Below are positions 45,720 through 54,903 of a stretch of 59,148 nt of DNA, piece by piece. The notes beneath the pieces were generated by a model, which saw nothing but the letters and a program-made list of their open reading frames with translations, did not search any database and was not told the origin of the DNA. The position numbers were made by a program, and so were the translations under genes. Positions within the stretch are counted from its first letter, which is position 1, and each line of letters starts with the position of its first letter. The DNA is from Streptomyces antimicrobicus (GTDB lineage: Bacteria; Actinomycetota; Actinomycetes; Streptomycetales; Streptomycetaceae): assembly GCF_020532625.1 (NCBI RefSeq), contig NZ_JAJAUY010000023.1, positions 1-59,148 on the forward strand. The letters run 5' to 3'.

Positions 45720-46481
45720 GTGCCGAAGAACAGAAACACGTTCTCATCCCTGGGGGTCCTGGGTCGCCGCCTCGCCGGCCGGGCCGCGCACGCGGGCTGG
45801 CGCTGGATGCAGCGCGCCGGCGCCGTGACCGCCGAGACCCCCGGCGGACTGCGCTTCGGCGCGATCGGCGACGGCACCCGGCTGGCGTTCCCGCAGGGCA
45901 CGGTCTTCGGCGAGCCCTGGATCCGGCTCGGCGCCTGCTGCATCATCGCCGAGCAGGTCACGCTGACCGCCGGGATGCTGCCGGACCTGGACCTGGGGCC
46001 CGAGCCGCTGCTGGTGCTCGGCGACGGCGTCGTGCTCGGCCGCGGCAGCCATGTGATCGCCGACGCGCCCATCACCATCGGCAACGACGTCTTCTGCGGC
46101 CCGGGGGTCTACATCACCTCCACCAACCACAGCTACGACGACCCGCACGAGCCGGTCGGCCGCCAGTGGCCGCGCAGCGCGCCCGTGGAGATCGGCCCCG
46201 GCTGCTGGCTCGGCACCGGCGCGGTGATCCTGCCCGGCGCCCGGCTCGGGCGCAACGTGGTGGTCGCGGCTGGCTCCGTCGTCCGCGGCGAGGTGCCCGA
46301 CCACGCGGTGGTGGCCGGTGCCCCGGCCCGGATCGTACGCCGCTGGGAACCGGAGTCCGGCTGGCAGCCGCCGCTGCGTACGCCCGCTCCCCGGCCGGTC
46401 CCCGAGGGCGTCACCTCGGAGCAGTTGCGCGCCCTGGCGGCTCTGGAGGCGGACGGGGAGTCCAGCCCCGCCGGGGTCTGA
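45720..46481 (+). CDS. Hexapeptide-repeat acyltransferase
   Basis: 253 residues, GTG 45720. Left-handed beta-helix with the transferase core: ITIGNDVFCGPGVYITSTNH, VEIGPGCWLGTGAVILPGAR, NVVVAAGSVVRGEVPDHAVV, AGAPARIVRRW, as in WbbJ/maltose O-acetyltransferase types. The catalytic His would be that in STNHSYDD. Acyl acceptor unknown; a cell-surface or metabolite sugar is typical. Host gene next to the interrupted carbonic anhydrase gene but divergent from it. Confidence 0.88.
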   Translation: MPKNRNTFSSLGVLGRRLAGRAAHAGWRWMQRAGAVTAETPGGLRFGAIGDGTRLAFPQGTVFGEPWIRLGACCIIAEQVTLTAGMLPDLDLGPEPLLVLGDGVVLGRGSHVIADAPITIGNDVFCGPGVYITSTNHSYDDPHEPVGRQWPRSAPVEIGPGCWLGTGAVILPGARLGRNVVVAAGSVVRGEVPDHAVVAGAPARIVRRWEPESGWQPPLRTPAPRPVPEGVTSEQLRALAALEADGESSPAGV

Positions 46482-46875
46482 GGCCCGTCACCGCGCTCGG
46501 GTCGCTCCTGGCGGTCCCCCTGCGGTTCCCTCGGCGGTCCCCCCTGGCAGTCCTCTGGCTCCCCCCGGTGGTCACCCGGTGAAGGGTCGGGGCGGAGCCC
46601 CTGGGGCGATTTGTCCGCATATGGGGTCCTCGGCACCCGCTGCACATATGTGAATCGCGCGGTTATGAAGCCGGGGACGCCACAGGAAGGCTCAATTCCG
46701 CCCTTCCCGTGGGACAGGATTCAGGTGCAGGAGCTGTTGCTCAGTCAGCCCGCGAACCCCGCCTGACCTGGGGTTTTCGCGTTCCTTTCACCTACCCGCA
46801 GCCACGGCACCGCCATGCCTGGAGCCAGGCACGGCCGTCCGCCGCGGGGCCGAAACCGACCCTCAGGAGCTTCCC
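46482..46875 (+). other. Intergenic region upstream of the tyrosinase locus
   Basis: 394 bp without a gene. It contains a 10-bp perfect palindrome CACATATGTG (46643-46652) in a comparatively AT-rich patch, a possible regulator site or promoter region for the aldolase gene. No clear -35/-10 pair was found. Confidence 0.45.
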
Positions 46876-47679
46876 GTGTCCACCACCGCGACCGAGTCGA
46901 CCTTCCTCGCCGACACCCACACCGGCCTGCCCATCCCGGCCGACCCGGTCTTCACCTCGGTCGCCGACGAGCGGCGCCACCGCAAGCAGCGGCTCGCCGC
47001 CGCCATGCGCCTGTTCGGCAAGGCCGGCTTCGCCGAGGGCATCTCCGGCCACATCTCGGTGCGCGACCCCGAGGAGCGCGACACCTTCTGGGTCAACCCC
47101 TTCGGCGTCTCGTTCAACCGCGTCCGGGTCGCCGACCTGATCCGCGTCGACGCCACCGGCCGGGTCGTCGAGGGCACCCGCAAGGTCAACCCCAGCGCCT
47201 TCACCATCCACTCCAAGATCCACGAGCGCCCGGAGGCCGACGCCGTCGCGCACGGCCACACCGTCCACGCCCGTGCCCTCGGCGCCCTGGAGCGGCTGCT
47301 GGAGCCGTACGACCAGGAGTCCGCCGCCTTCTACCAGGACCAGGTCCTCTACGGCGACTACGACGGCCCCGCCATCAAGATCGAGCACGGCCAGGACATC
47401 GCCGACCGGCTCGGCGGCAAGCGGGCGATGCTGCTGCGCCACCACGGCCTGATCACCGTCGGCGGCTCCCTGGAAGAGGCCGTCCACTGGTTCTTCACCT
47501 ACGAGAGCTGCGCCCAGGTCCAGTTGCTGGCCCTCGCCGCCGGCCGCCCCGTCCCCATGACCCACGAGCAGGCGCTGCTGGCCCGCGACGGGTTCGGCGA
47601 CGAGCAGCTCGGCCGCTACAGCTTCCAGATCATGTGGGACGAGATCACGGCCGAGCAGCCGGACCTCCTGGAGGAGTAG
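46876..47679 (+). CDS. Class II aldolase/adducin family protein
   Basis: 267 residues, GTG 46876 with AGGAG upstream. Domain marks: GISGHISVRDPEERDTFWVNP (about 56-76), AVAHGHTVHARALGALER (zinc His pair, about 119-136), MLLRHHGLITVGGSLEEAV (third His, about 179-197). The family carries out aldol cleavage or epimerisation of sugar phosphates, or is catalytically altered. Heads a same-strand run that includes the tyrosinase pair, with which it may be co-transcribed. Confidence 0.9.
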   Translation: MSTTATESTFLADTHTGLPIPADPVFTSVADERRHRKQRLAAAMRLFGKAGFAEGISGHISVRDPEERDTFWVNPFGVSFNRVRVADLIRVDATGRVVEGTRKVNPSAFTIHSKIHERPEADAVAHGHTVHARALGALERLLEPYDQESAAFYQDQVLYGDYDGPAIKIEHGQDIADRLGGKRAMLLRHHGLITVGGSLEEAVHWFFTYESCAQVQLLALAAGRPVPMTHEQALLARDGFGDEQLGRYSFQIMWDEITAEQPDLLEE

Positions 47680-47725
47680 TCCGCCCCGAGGAGCACCCGG
47701 CCGCACCCGATCTCAAGAAGGAACC

Positions 47726-48721
47726 ATGAGTTCAGCAGCATCACCGCGCGCGGAGGCGCGCACCGTCCTCGTCATCGTCGCGCTCGTGCAGTTCGTCATC
47801 GCCGGCTGGTTCTCCTGGTCGGCGTCCTCGGCCGAGCCCCGCGACCTGCCCGTCCTCGTCGTCGCCGGCCAGGGCGCCCAGGGCCTCACCGACCGGCTGC
47901 GCGAGGCCGCCCCCGGCGCCTACGCGACCGCTCCCGCGGACTCCCTCGACGAGGCGGACGACGCCCTGCGCGAGCGCAAGGCCTACGGCGCCCTCCTGGC
48001 CGGGCCGGGCGGACTGGAACTGCACCTGGCCTCCGCCGCCTCGCCGACGGTCGCCCGGACCCTCACCGAGCAGGCCCGCGAACTCGCCGGGACCGACCGG
48101 CTGCACGTCACCGACGTGGTGCCCGCCGACTCCGACGACCCGCACGGCGCCGGCCTGTCCATGGGCTTCCTGCCGCTGCTGATCACCGCCGTGATCGCCG
48201 GTCTGCTCTTCGTCCTCAAGGTGCGCGACACCGGCGCCAAGTTCCTCGGCGTCATCGGCTTCGCCGTCGCCTCCGGCCTGCTCGGCTCCCTGATGCTCAC
48301 CCACCTCAGCGGGGTGCTGCCGGGCAACTACTTCGCCAACGCCGGGATCATCGCCCTGCTGGAACTCGGCATGGTCGGCGTGATCACCGGACTCGGCTCG
48401 CTGATCGGCCCGCCCGGCATCGCCGTCGGCGCCGTCGTGATGTTCGTCGTCGGCAATCCGCTGTCCGGGCTGAACTCGGCCCCCGAGATGCTGCCCGGAC
48501 CGCTGGGCACGCTCGGCCAGTTCCTCCCGGCGGGCGCCGGCGCCACGCTGCTGCGCACGGCCGGCCCCTTCGACGGCGCCGGCGCCGGCCGACCGGTCCT
48601 GGTGCTCGTCGCCTGGGCGGTCGTCGGCCTGGCCCTGCTGTTCGCGAGCTCCCGGCGCAAGGCCCCGGCCGCCGCCGCGGGCAGCGCCGCCGCCGAGCCG
48701 GTTCCCGCCGCCGCGCACTGA
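47726..48721 (+). CDS. ABC-2/YhgE-like multi-pass membrane protein
   Basis: 331 residues. One N-terminal transmembrane segment (VLVIVALVQFVIAGWFSW), a periplasmic domain to about 150, then five hydrophobic segments (FLPLLITAVIAGLLFVLKV, GVIGFAVASGLLGSLM, IIALLELGMVGVITGLGSL, IAVGAVVMFVVGNPL, VLVAWAVVGLALLFASS). This is the layout of ABC-2 permease or YhgE/Pip-type export proteins without an ATPase. It could export a product of the neighbouring oxidoreductase or tyrosinase; inference. Confidence 0.75.
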   Translation: MSSAASPRAEARTVLVIVALVQFVIAGWFSWSASSAEPRDLPVLVVAGQGAQGLTDRLREAAPGAYATAPADSLDEADDALRERKAYGALLAGPGGLELHLASAASPTVARTLTEQARELAGTDRLHVTDVVPADSDDPHGAGLSMGFLPLLITAVIAGLLFVLKVRDTGAKFLGVIGFAVASGLLGSLMLTHLSGVLPGNYFANAGIIALLELGMVGVITGLGSLIGPPGIAVGAVVMFVVGNPLSGLNSAPEMLPGPLGTLGQFLPAGAGATLLRTAGPFDGAGAGRPVLVLVAWAVVGLALLFASSRRKAPAAAAGSAAAEPVPAAAH

Positions 48722-48793
48722 GCGCGGCCGCCGGCCCCTTCTCCCCACCCCCTCCACCCGCCTTCCCTGAACCGCGAAAGGTCGATCATCACC

Positions 48794-50344
48794 ATGCACA
48801 CACCTGACCGTCCGCCGACGCGCATCGGCCTGGTCGGCGGAGGGGCCGCGGCCGTCTGCCTGCTGGACCGGCTCTCGCGGACCCCGGGCCGCGGCCGCGG
48901 ATCCGTGACCGTCTTCGAGCCCTCGCCGAACCTGTGGCGCGGCCGCGCCTACCAGGACGACGCCGACTCCGTCCTCGCCAACATCATCCCGCCGGAGATG
49001 GGCGCCCGGTCGGGCGAGCCCGACGACTTCCTGCGCTGGCTGAAGGACTCCGGACTGTCCTACGGCACCGGCGACTACGCCGCCGACGGCTACTTCCCGC
49101 CGCGCCGGGTGTTCGGCAGCTACCTGGAGCACACCGCCGAGAACGCCGTCGGCGAGCTCTCCCTGACCGGCTGGCCCGTCACCGTCCTGCGCACCGCCGT
49201 CCTCGGCGCCCGCCGGGACGGCGAGGAGATCGAGCTCACCGACGCCACCGGCGCCACCCACACCTTCGACTACGTGGTCTGCGCCGTCGGCGCCGGCCGC
49301 CCCGCCGACCACTACGGCCTCGACGGCGCCCCCGGCTACGTGGGCGACCCGTACCCGCTGGCCACCACCGTCACCGGCATCCCGGCGACGGCCGACGTGA
49401 CCGTGCTCGGTACCGGGCTCGCGGCGGTCGACGCCGTGGTCACCCTCGCCGCCCGCGGCCACGAGGGCCGGATCACCATGGCCTCGCGGGGCGGCACGCT
49501 CCCCGCCGTCCGCCAGCGCCCCGCGTTCCCCGAGATCCACCACTTCACCCCGGCGGCCCTGCACGCCACCGCCGCCGGCACGGTCGACGGCCGGATCGGG
49601 CTCACGGACGTGTTGGACCTGCTGGGCCGCGAACTGGCCGCGCACGGCGCCGACCCCGCCACCGTCCTCGCCGAACTCTCCGGCGTCGACGGCGAGGACC
49701 CGATGGAGCGGCTGCGCCGCCAGTACGCGGGCATCGACACCGACGACATCGGCCTGCGGGTCATGCAGCACGTGGTCCCCGAGAGCGGACCGGACGCCTG
49801 GACGCTGCTGCGCCCCGAGGACCAGGACCACATCCGGTCCACCCACTACCGGGCCGTGATGAGCCTGTGCTGCCCGATGCCGCCCGCCAACGCCCGCACC
49901 CTGCTGCGCCTGCACGACGCGGGCCGGCTGCGGGTCACCGGCGGCCTGTGGAACGTCAAGCCGCTCGCGGCCGGCGGCTTCCACGTCGCGGTCGACGGCG
50001 ACGACTACGAGAGCGACGTCGTCGTCAACGCCGTCAGCGCGCCCTCGCACCGGGTCCCCGGCCCGGCCCGGCCGTTCGTCGACGCCCTCGTCGAGGACGG
50101 CATGGGGGAGTACCACCCGCACGGCGGCCTGCACATCGAGCCGTCCACCAGCCGCACGATCGGCGCGGGCCGCACGCACCGCCGGATGCACGTCATCGGC
50201 GACATGGGCGCCGGAACGCTGTTCTTCACCTCCGGCATGCCCTCGGTCCTGGAACGGGCCGACGACATCGTCCGGGCGGTCGTCGAGGACCTCACCTCGG
50301 CCCCGGCCGCCTCCGCCCTCGCAGCTCGGGAGAGCCACGTATGA
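48794..50344 (+). CDS. FAD/NAD(P)-binding protein (NAD_binding_9 type)
   Basis: 516 residues, ATG 48794. FAD-binding IGLVGGGAAAVCLLDRL (about 12-28), LWRGRAYQDDADSVLANI, VVCAVGAGRPADHYG, NAD-like VTVLGTGLAAVDAVVTLAARG (about 200-220), and a long C-terminal part with VVVNAVSAPSH and GDMGAGTLFFTSG. These proteins are putative N-hydroxylating or other flavoprotein oxidoreductases of the PF13454 group. Its stop overlaps the MelC1-like start, so it is coupled to the tyrosinase pair. Confidence 0.85.
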   Translation: MHTPDRPPTRIGLVGGGAAAVCLLDRLSRTPGRGRGSVTVFEPSPNLWRGRAYQDDADSVLANIIPPEMGARSGEPDDFLRWLKDSGLSYGTGDYAADGYFPPRRVFGSYLEHTAENAVGELSLTGWPVTVLRTAVLGARRDGEEIELTDATGATHTFDYVVCAVGAGRPADHYGLDGAPGYVGDPYPLATTVTGIPATADVTVLGTGLAAVDAVVTLAARGHEGRITMASRGGTLPAVRQRPAFPEIHHFTPAALHATAAGTVDGRIGLTDVLDLLGRELAAHGADPATVLAELSGVDGEDPMERLRRQYAGIDTDDIGLRVMQHVVPESGPDAWTLLRPEDQDHIRSTHYRAVMSLCCPMPPANARTLLRLHDAGRLRVTGGLWNVKPLAAGGFHVAVDGDDYESDVVVNAVSAPSHRVPGPARPFVDALVEDGMGEYHPHGGLHIEPSTSRTIGAGRTHRRMHVIGDMGAGTLFFTSGMPSVLERADDIVRAVVEDLTSAPAASALAARESHV

Positions 50345-50784
50345 CCACCCTGACCCGCCGGGACATGCTCCGCGCCGGCTTCACCACGGCCGTCGTGGTC
50401 GGCACCAGCGCCGCCGTCGCCCCCATCGTCCTGGCCGACCCCCAGGCCCGGGCCGCCGCCGAACCGCCCGCCCCCGCCGCCCCGTCGGCCGGGCCCGGCG
50501 GCTTCGACGAGATCTACCGCGGCCGGCGCATCCAGGGCGGGCCCACCGCGCCCGTCCGGTACGCGGCCGCCCGCACCGGGGCCGCCGCCGCGCCGGCCGC
50601 CGGGCCGGGCGTCGAGATCACCATCGACGGCCGCCCGCTGCACGTCATGCGCCGCGCCGACGGCACGTACCTGAGCCTGGTCAACCACTACCAGTCCTTC
50701 CCGACGCCGCTGGAGGTGGCGCGGGCCGCGGTGGACGAGATCGGCACCGCCCAGCTGTCGACGGCGTCCTTCCACCACCACTGA
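50341..50784 (+). CDS. melC1: Tyrosinase cofactor/caddie protein, MelC1-like
   Basis: 147 residues. Twin-arginine signal (LTRRDMLRAGFTTAVVVGTS), an Ala/Pro-rich linker, then the MelC1 core: DEIYRGRRIQGG, VEITIDGRPLHVMRRADGTY, VNHYQSFPTPLEVARAAVDE, ending SFHHH. MelC1 loads copper into apotyrosinase and carries it through the Tat pathway as a complex. The tyrosinase gene follows 15 bp downstream. It is larger than melC1 products of about 120-145 aa but within range. Confidence 0.88.
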   Translation: MTTLTRRDMLRAGFTTAVVVGTSAAVAPIVLADPQARAAAEPPAPAAPSAGPGGFDEIYRGRRIQGGPTAPVRYAAARTGAAAAPAAGPGVEITIDGRPLHVMRRADGTYLSLVNHYQSFPTPLEVARAAVDEIGTAQLSTASFHHH

Positions 50785-50799
50785 CAAGGATCCCCGAAC

Positions 50800-51663
50800 G
50801 TGCACACGCGCAAGAACCACAAGGACCTCACCCGGGAGGAGCGGGCCCGGTTCGTCGGCGCCGTCCTGGAGGTCAAACGCCGCGGCGTCTACGACGAGTT
50901 CGTCCGCCTCCACGGCCGGTACTTCGTCTCCGACGGCGAGGGCGGGCAGCGGGTGGGCCACATGTCGCCCTCCTTCTTCCCCTGGCACCGCCAGTACCTG
51001 CTGGAGTTCGAACGCGAGCTGCAGAAGGTCGACCCGTCGGTGTCCCTGCCGTACTGGGACTGGACCACCGACCAGTCGACCACGTCGAGCCTGTGGGGCG
51101 ACGACTTCCTCGGCGGCAACGGCCGCCCCGGTGACCACCAGGTCATGACCGGCCCGTTCGCCTTCCAGGGCGGCAACTGGCCGATCACCGTGGGCGTGAC
51201 CGAGGAGAAGTACCTCATGCGCGACTTCGGCCGCCCCGCCGACCCGGTCGCCCTGCCCACCCCGCAGCAGCTGGCCCGCGCCGTCGACGACCCGGTCTAC
51301 GACAGCGCGCCCTGGGACTCCACCGCCACCACCGCCGGCTTCCGCAACAAGCTCGAAGGCTGGACGGTCGGCGAGAAGGAGGGCTGGCACAACCACAACC
51401 GGGTCCACCTGTGGGTCGGCGGCCAGATGACCGGCGGGACCTCGCCCAACGACCCGGTGTTCTGGCTCCACCACACCTTCATCGACCTCGTCTGGGCCCG
51501 CTGGCAGCGCAAGCACCCGGGCGCCGGCTACCAGCCGCGCCGCCCGCTGCCCGCCGGGGACCCCCAGCACGGCCGCGTCATCAGCCTCGACGAGCCCATG
51601 TCGCCCTGGAACGTCCGGCCGTCCGAGCTCCTCGACCACACCCGCTTCTACCACTACGCGTAG
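50800..51663 (+). CDS. melC2: Tyrosinase (binuclear copper monophenol oxidase), MelC2-like
   Basis: 287 residues, GTG 50800. CuA ligands: LHGRYF (His), MSPSFFPWHRQYLLEFE; CuB: WHNHNRVHLWVGG (about 189-201), NDPVFWLHHTFIDLVWARWQ (about 212-231). No own signal peptide, as expected for MelC2, which is exported with the caddie. Oxidises phenols to quinones, giving melanin or a specific secondary metabolite. The end lacks the long C-terminal lid of fungal enzymes. Confidence 0.95.
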   Translation: MHTRKNHKDLTREERARFVGAVLEVKRRGVYDEFVRLHGRYFVSDGEGGQRVGHMSPSFFPWHRQYLLEFERELQKVDPSVSLPYWDWTTDQSTTSSLWGDDFLGGNGRPGDHQVMTGPFAFQGGNWPITVGVTEEKYLMRDFGRPADPVALPTPQQLARAVDDPVYDSAPWDSTATTAGFRNKLEGWTVGEKEGWHNHNRVHLWVGGQMTGGTSPNDPVFWLHHTFIDLVWARWQRKHPGAGYQPRRPLPAGDPQHGRVISLDEPMSPWNVRPSELLDHTRFYHYA

Positions 51664-51692
51664 TCACCGCAGAGAAAAGACAAGGAACCGCC

Positions 51693-52157
51693 ATGCGCAT
51701 CCGCCACACCCTCCCCGTCCTCGCCACCGCCGCCGCCCTCGCCCTGGGCGCAGCCGCGGCCGGCGCCGCCCAGGCCGCCCCGGTGGCCCGGCCCGAGGCG
51801 GCCGTCCAGGCCGTCCAGGCCGTCCCGTCCGTCCCGGCCTTCGCCGGTCACACGTACGTCCTGACCCTCGACAACGGCGCCGTGCTGCGCAACTCCTACT
51901 CCGCCGACGGCACCACCCTCACCTGGAAGGCCCTCGAAGGCCCGATGGCCGGCCACAGCGGGCAGGAGCGGCTCTCCGTCCGCGCCGTCGGCGAGGGCCT
52001 GTACTTCGTCAACTGGGTCGAGGCCTCCGGCATGACCGTCAGCCACGTGATGGACCTGCGCAGCCGCACCGTCTCCGTGTACTGGACGTACGCCACCCCG
52101 GACGGCGGCCGCACCGGCGAGCTGCACACGGCGACGCTCCAGCGCGTCGCGTCCTGA
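51693..52157 (+). CDS. Secreted MoaF-like beta-barrel protein
   Basis: 154 residues, ATG 51693 with AAGGAACC upstream. Sec-type signal (LPVLATAAALALGAAAAGAA QAA), then a lipocalin-like barrel: GHTYVLTLDNGAVLRNSYSA, YFVNWVEASGMTVSHVMDL, VSVYWTYATPDGGRTG, matching the MoaF family. Known MoaF proteins are of unclear function; in this place it may bind the tyrosinase substrate or product outside the cell. Inference. Confidence 0.78.
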   Translation: MRIRHTLPVLATAAALALGAAAAGAAQAAPVARPEAAVQAVQAVPSVPAFAGHTYVLTLDNGAVLRNSYSADGTTLTWKALEGPMAGHSGQERLSVRAVGEGLYFVNWVEASGMTVSHVMDLRSRTVSVYWTYATPDGGRTGELHTATLQRVAS

Positions 52158-52233
52158 CGCCACGAGCCGAGCCGGGGCCCACGGCGCACCGCCGCGGGCC
52201 CCGGCCACGTCCTCACCCGGGAGCGATACACCC

Positions 52234-53694
52234 ATGCCCGCTCGTACGGCCCCCGCGCCGACACCCACCCACGACGCCTGCGCCGGCCCGCCGCAGCAGG
52301 ACCCGCACCAGCCCGAAGGGCTCGCGAGCAGTCTGCGCCCGCGCCACCTGACCATGCTCGCCCTCGGCGGGGTCATCGGCGCCGGGCTGTTCGTCGGCTC
52401 CGGCACCGGGCTGCGCGTCGCAGGCCCCGCGATCATCATCTCCTACGCGCTCGCCGCCGCCCTGGCCCTGCTGGTCATGCGGATGCTCGGCGAGCTGGCC
52501 GCGGCGATGCCCGCCAGCGGATCGTTCTCCGTGTACGCCGACCGCGCGCTCGGGCGGTGGGCCGGGTTCACCGCCGGCTGGCTGTACTGGTGGGTGACGG
52601 TCGTCGCGATCGCCATCGAACTGATCGCGGCCTCCACGATCCTGCACCAGTGGATGCCGGCCGTCCCCCGGTGGGCCATCGCCCTGGTGGCGCTGGCCGC
52701 CTTCACCCAGACCAACATGCTGTCCGTCTCCTCCTTCGGCGAGGCCGAGTTCTGGTTCGCCGGCATCAAGGTGGCGGCCATCATCGCCTTCCTGGCCCTG
52801 GGGGTCGCCGCCCTGTGCGGGGCGGTCCCCGGGGTGGACTCGCCGGGCATGGCGAACCTGACCGGTCGCGGGGGCTTCCTCCCCCAGGGCTGGGACAGCG
52901 TGGTCGCGGGCCTGCTGACGGTGGTCTTCGCGTTCGGCGGCATGGAGGTCATCACCATGGCCGCCGCCGAGTCCGGCGATCCGGCCCGGTCCGTCACCAA
53001 GGCCGTCAGCAGCGCGATCTGGCGGATCAGCCTCTTCTACCTCGGCTCGATCGCCGTGATCATCACCCTGCTGCCCTGGGACGCGGTCGAGCCGGGCCGC
53101 AGTCCGTACGTCGCCGTGCTCGACCGGCTGGGCGTGCCCGGGGCGGGCCGGCTGATCGAGGTCGTGGTGCTGATCGCCCTGCTCTCCGCGATGAACGCCA
53201 ATCTCTACGGCGCCTCGCGCATGGCGCACTCGCTGGCCGCGCGCGGCGACGCCCCCCGGGCGCTGCTGCGGACCTCCCGGCGCGGTGCGCCGCGGGTGGC
53301 GGTGGCGGCGTCGGCGGCCTTCGGCTTCGTCTCGATCGCCCTGGACCACGGCTGGCCGGACCAGGTCCTCGCGTTCCTGGCCAAGGCCATGGGCGGGGCG
53401 ATGCTCTACATGTGGCTCACGGTCGCGGCCGCCCACCTGGTGCTGCGCCGCCGCCTGGAGCGCGAGGAGCCGCACCTGCTGGTGGTGCGCATGCGCGGGT
53501 ACCCGTACCTGTCGTGGGCGGCGGCGGCCGGCATCGTCGCGGTGCTGGTCCTGATGGCCTTCGACCCCGAGGCGCGCGGCCAGCTGGGCTGGTCGACGCT
53601 GCTGGTCCTGGTGCTGCTGGCGACCGCGGGCGTACGGGCGCTGCGCGGGCGCGGGCTCGGGGACGGGGACGGGCCGGGGACCGGCGGAACCTGA
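52234..53694 (+). CDS. Amino acid permease (APC family, GabP/AnsP-like)
   Basis: 486 residues. Twelve hydrophobic segments, opening with the APC signature LTMLALGGVIGAGLFVGSGT (about 33-52), AGPAIIISYALAAALALLVM, and FAFGGMEVITMAAAESGDPARSVTK near 230-255. Imports an amino acid by proton symport. Next to a tyrosinase locus, tyrosine or another aromatic is an attractive but unproven substrate. Confidence 0.92.
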   Translation: MPARTAPAPTPTHDACAGPPQQDPHQPEGLASSLRPRHLTMLALGGVIGAGLFVGSGTGLRVAGPAIIISYALAAALALLVMRMLGELAAAMPASGSFSVYADRALGRWAGFTAGWLYWWVTVVAIAIELIAASTILHQWMPAVPRWAIALVALAAFTQTNMLSVSSFGEAEFWFAGIKVAAIIAFLALGVAALCGAVPGVDSPGMANLTGRGGFLPQGWDSVVAGLLTVVFAFGGMEVITMAAAESGDPARSVTKAVSSAIWRISLFYLGSIAVIITLLPWDAVEPGRSPYVAVLDRLGVPGAGRLIEVVVLIALLSAMNANLYGASRMAHSLAARGDAPRALLRTSRRGAPRVAVAASAAFGFVSIALDHGWPDQVLAFLAKAMGGAMLYMWLTVAAAHLVLRRRLEREEPHLLVVRMRGYPYLSWAAAAGIVAVLVLMAFDPEARGQLGWSTLLVLVLLATAGVRALRGRGLGDGDGPGTGGT

Positions 53695-53696
53695 CG

Positions 53697-53733
53697 GCCG
53701 GGCCGGGCCGTCCGGGGGACGGCCCGGCCCGGC
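53697..53733. terminator. Convergent terminator, 17-bp perfect stem
   Basis: GCCGGGCCGGGCCGTCC, loop GGG, and its complement, between the permease and the regulator that faces it. No T tract; GC stems of this type are common in Streptomyces. Confidence 0.75.
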
Positions 53734-53767
53734 CCGGCACCGGGCGCGCGGGGCCGGACGCCCTCGG

Positions 53768-54817
53768 TCAGGCGGGCACCCGCCCGCAGCCACCGCTCTC
53801 GGCGAGTTCGTCCAGCGGGAGCAGCCCGGTCGTGGCGATCAGATAGCCGAGCTGGGCCCGGCTGCGGCTCTGCAAGGTGGCCGCGATCCGGCTCACGTGC
53901 GCGGCGACGGTGCGCCGGCTGGTGCCCAGCCGGCGGGCGATGGCCTCGTCGGTGTGGCCGTCCACGAGCATCCGCATGATGGCCCGCTGGATCTCGTCGG
54001 CGATGTCCGGCTCCACGCCCCGCGAGGCGCCCGGGTCGACGGACGAGCCGCGCTCCCAGGACTCCTCGAAGACCTGGACCAGGAACGAGACGATGGCGGG
54101 CTGCTTGATCTCCAGCGCGGTGGTGCGCCGGTCGTCGTGACCGGGGATGTAGGCGACGGTCCGGTCGATGATGATCAGCCGGTCGAAGACGTGGTCGAGG
54201 GTGCGGACCTCGCCGCCGGCCTCGACGAGGCGCTCGATGTGGCGCAGGGTCGCGGCGTGGGTCCGTACCGCGTGCTGGTAGAGCGCCCGGTGCCGCACGG
54301 ACCCGCGGACGTGGTCGAGGTCCTCCAGGTCGTAGCTGAGTCGGTCCCCGCCCGGCTGCACCGTCATCAGCTCCTCGCGGCACTCGCGGACCGCGTGGGC
54401 GAGGGTGGAGTGGATGACCTGTTCCCCGATGATCGGGGTGGCCCAGCCGGCGTGCTCGCGTTTGGCCGCCGTGTAGATGGCGTTGACCGGGACGAAACTG
54501 GTGTCGATCTGCTGGGCGTGGAGCCGTTCGCGCTCCAGCGATTCCTCGATGGGCCGGACGAGTTCGGCCTTGGCCACCTCCGGCGAGACCGGCACCAGGA
54601 CGGTCGGGTCGTCCACCGGCGGGACCAGCAGTCCCATCCGCAGCAGGCATCCCGGCGCCCCGTCGCGGGGGGTGCACCCCTTGACCACCGCCGCGCGGTA
54701 GACGGTCAGCCCGTCGCCGCACACCCCACCCGTGCCTGCCCGGTCTGCACAGTCAGAACCCTCACAACTATTCCCCCAGAACTGTCTTGCATGATCGTGC
54801 ATGACCCAATTATGCAC
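53768..54817 (-). CDS. LuxR-type transcriptional regulator
   Basis: Up to 349 residues. C-terminal helix-turn-helix: DGHTDEAIARRLGTSRRTVAAHVSRI (about 288-313). The middle domain (LDHVFDRLIIIDRTVAYIPG, TTALEIKQPAIVSFLVQVFE) is the pattern of a large Streptomyces family of LuxR regulators with a phospholipase-D-like/TrmB-type sensing domain. The ATG at 54817 has no obvious ribosome site and may be leaderless. Candidate regulator of the tyrosinase locus by proximity. Confidence 0.85.
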   Translation of the reverse strand: MHNWVMHDHARQFWGNSCEGSDCADRAGTGGVCGDGLTVYRAAVVKGCTPRDGAPGCLLRMGLLVPPVDDPTVLVPVSPEVAKAELVRPIEESLERERLHAQQIDTSFVPVNAIYTAAKREHAGWATPIIGEQVIHSTLAHAVRECREELMTVQPGGDRLSYDLEDLDHVRGSVRHRALYQHAVRTHAATLRHIERLVEAGGEVRTLDHVFDRLIIIDRTVAYIPGHDDRRTTALEIKQPAIVSFLVQVFEESWERGSSVDPGASRGVEPDIADEIQRAIMRMLVDGHTDEAIARRLGTSRRTVAAHVSRIAATLQSRSRAQLGYLIATTGLLPLDELAESGGCGRVPA

Positions 54818-54903
54818 TTGGAAACTTAGCCACTAAGGCTCGTGGACATGACATATTCATGTCTTGACGGCTTATTGACCTTGGAAATGGAGGACTTGGG
54901 GAA

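Noticed and set aside
47741..50338. 865-residue open frame on the minus strand
   Set aside because: Antisense to the membrane protein and flavoprotein genes; Gly/Val/Arg-rich composition typical of high-GC shadow frames, and no domain.
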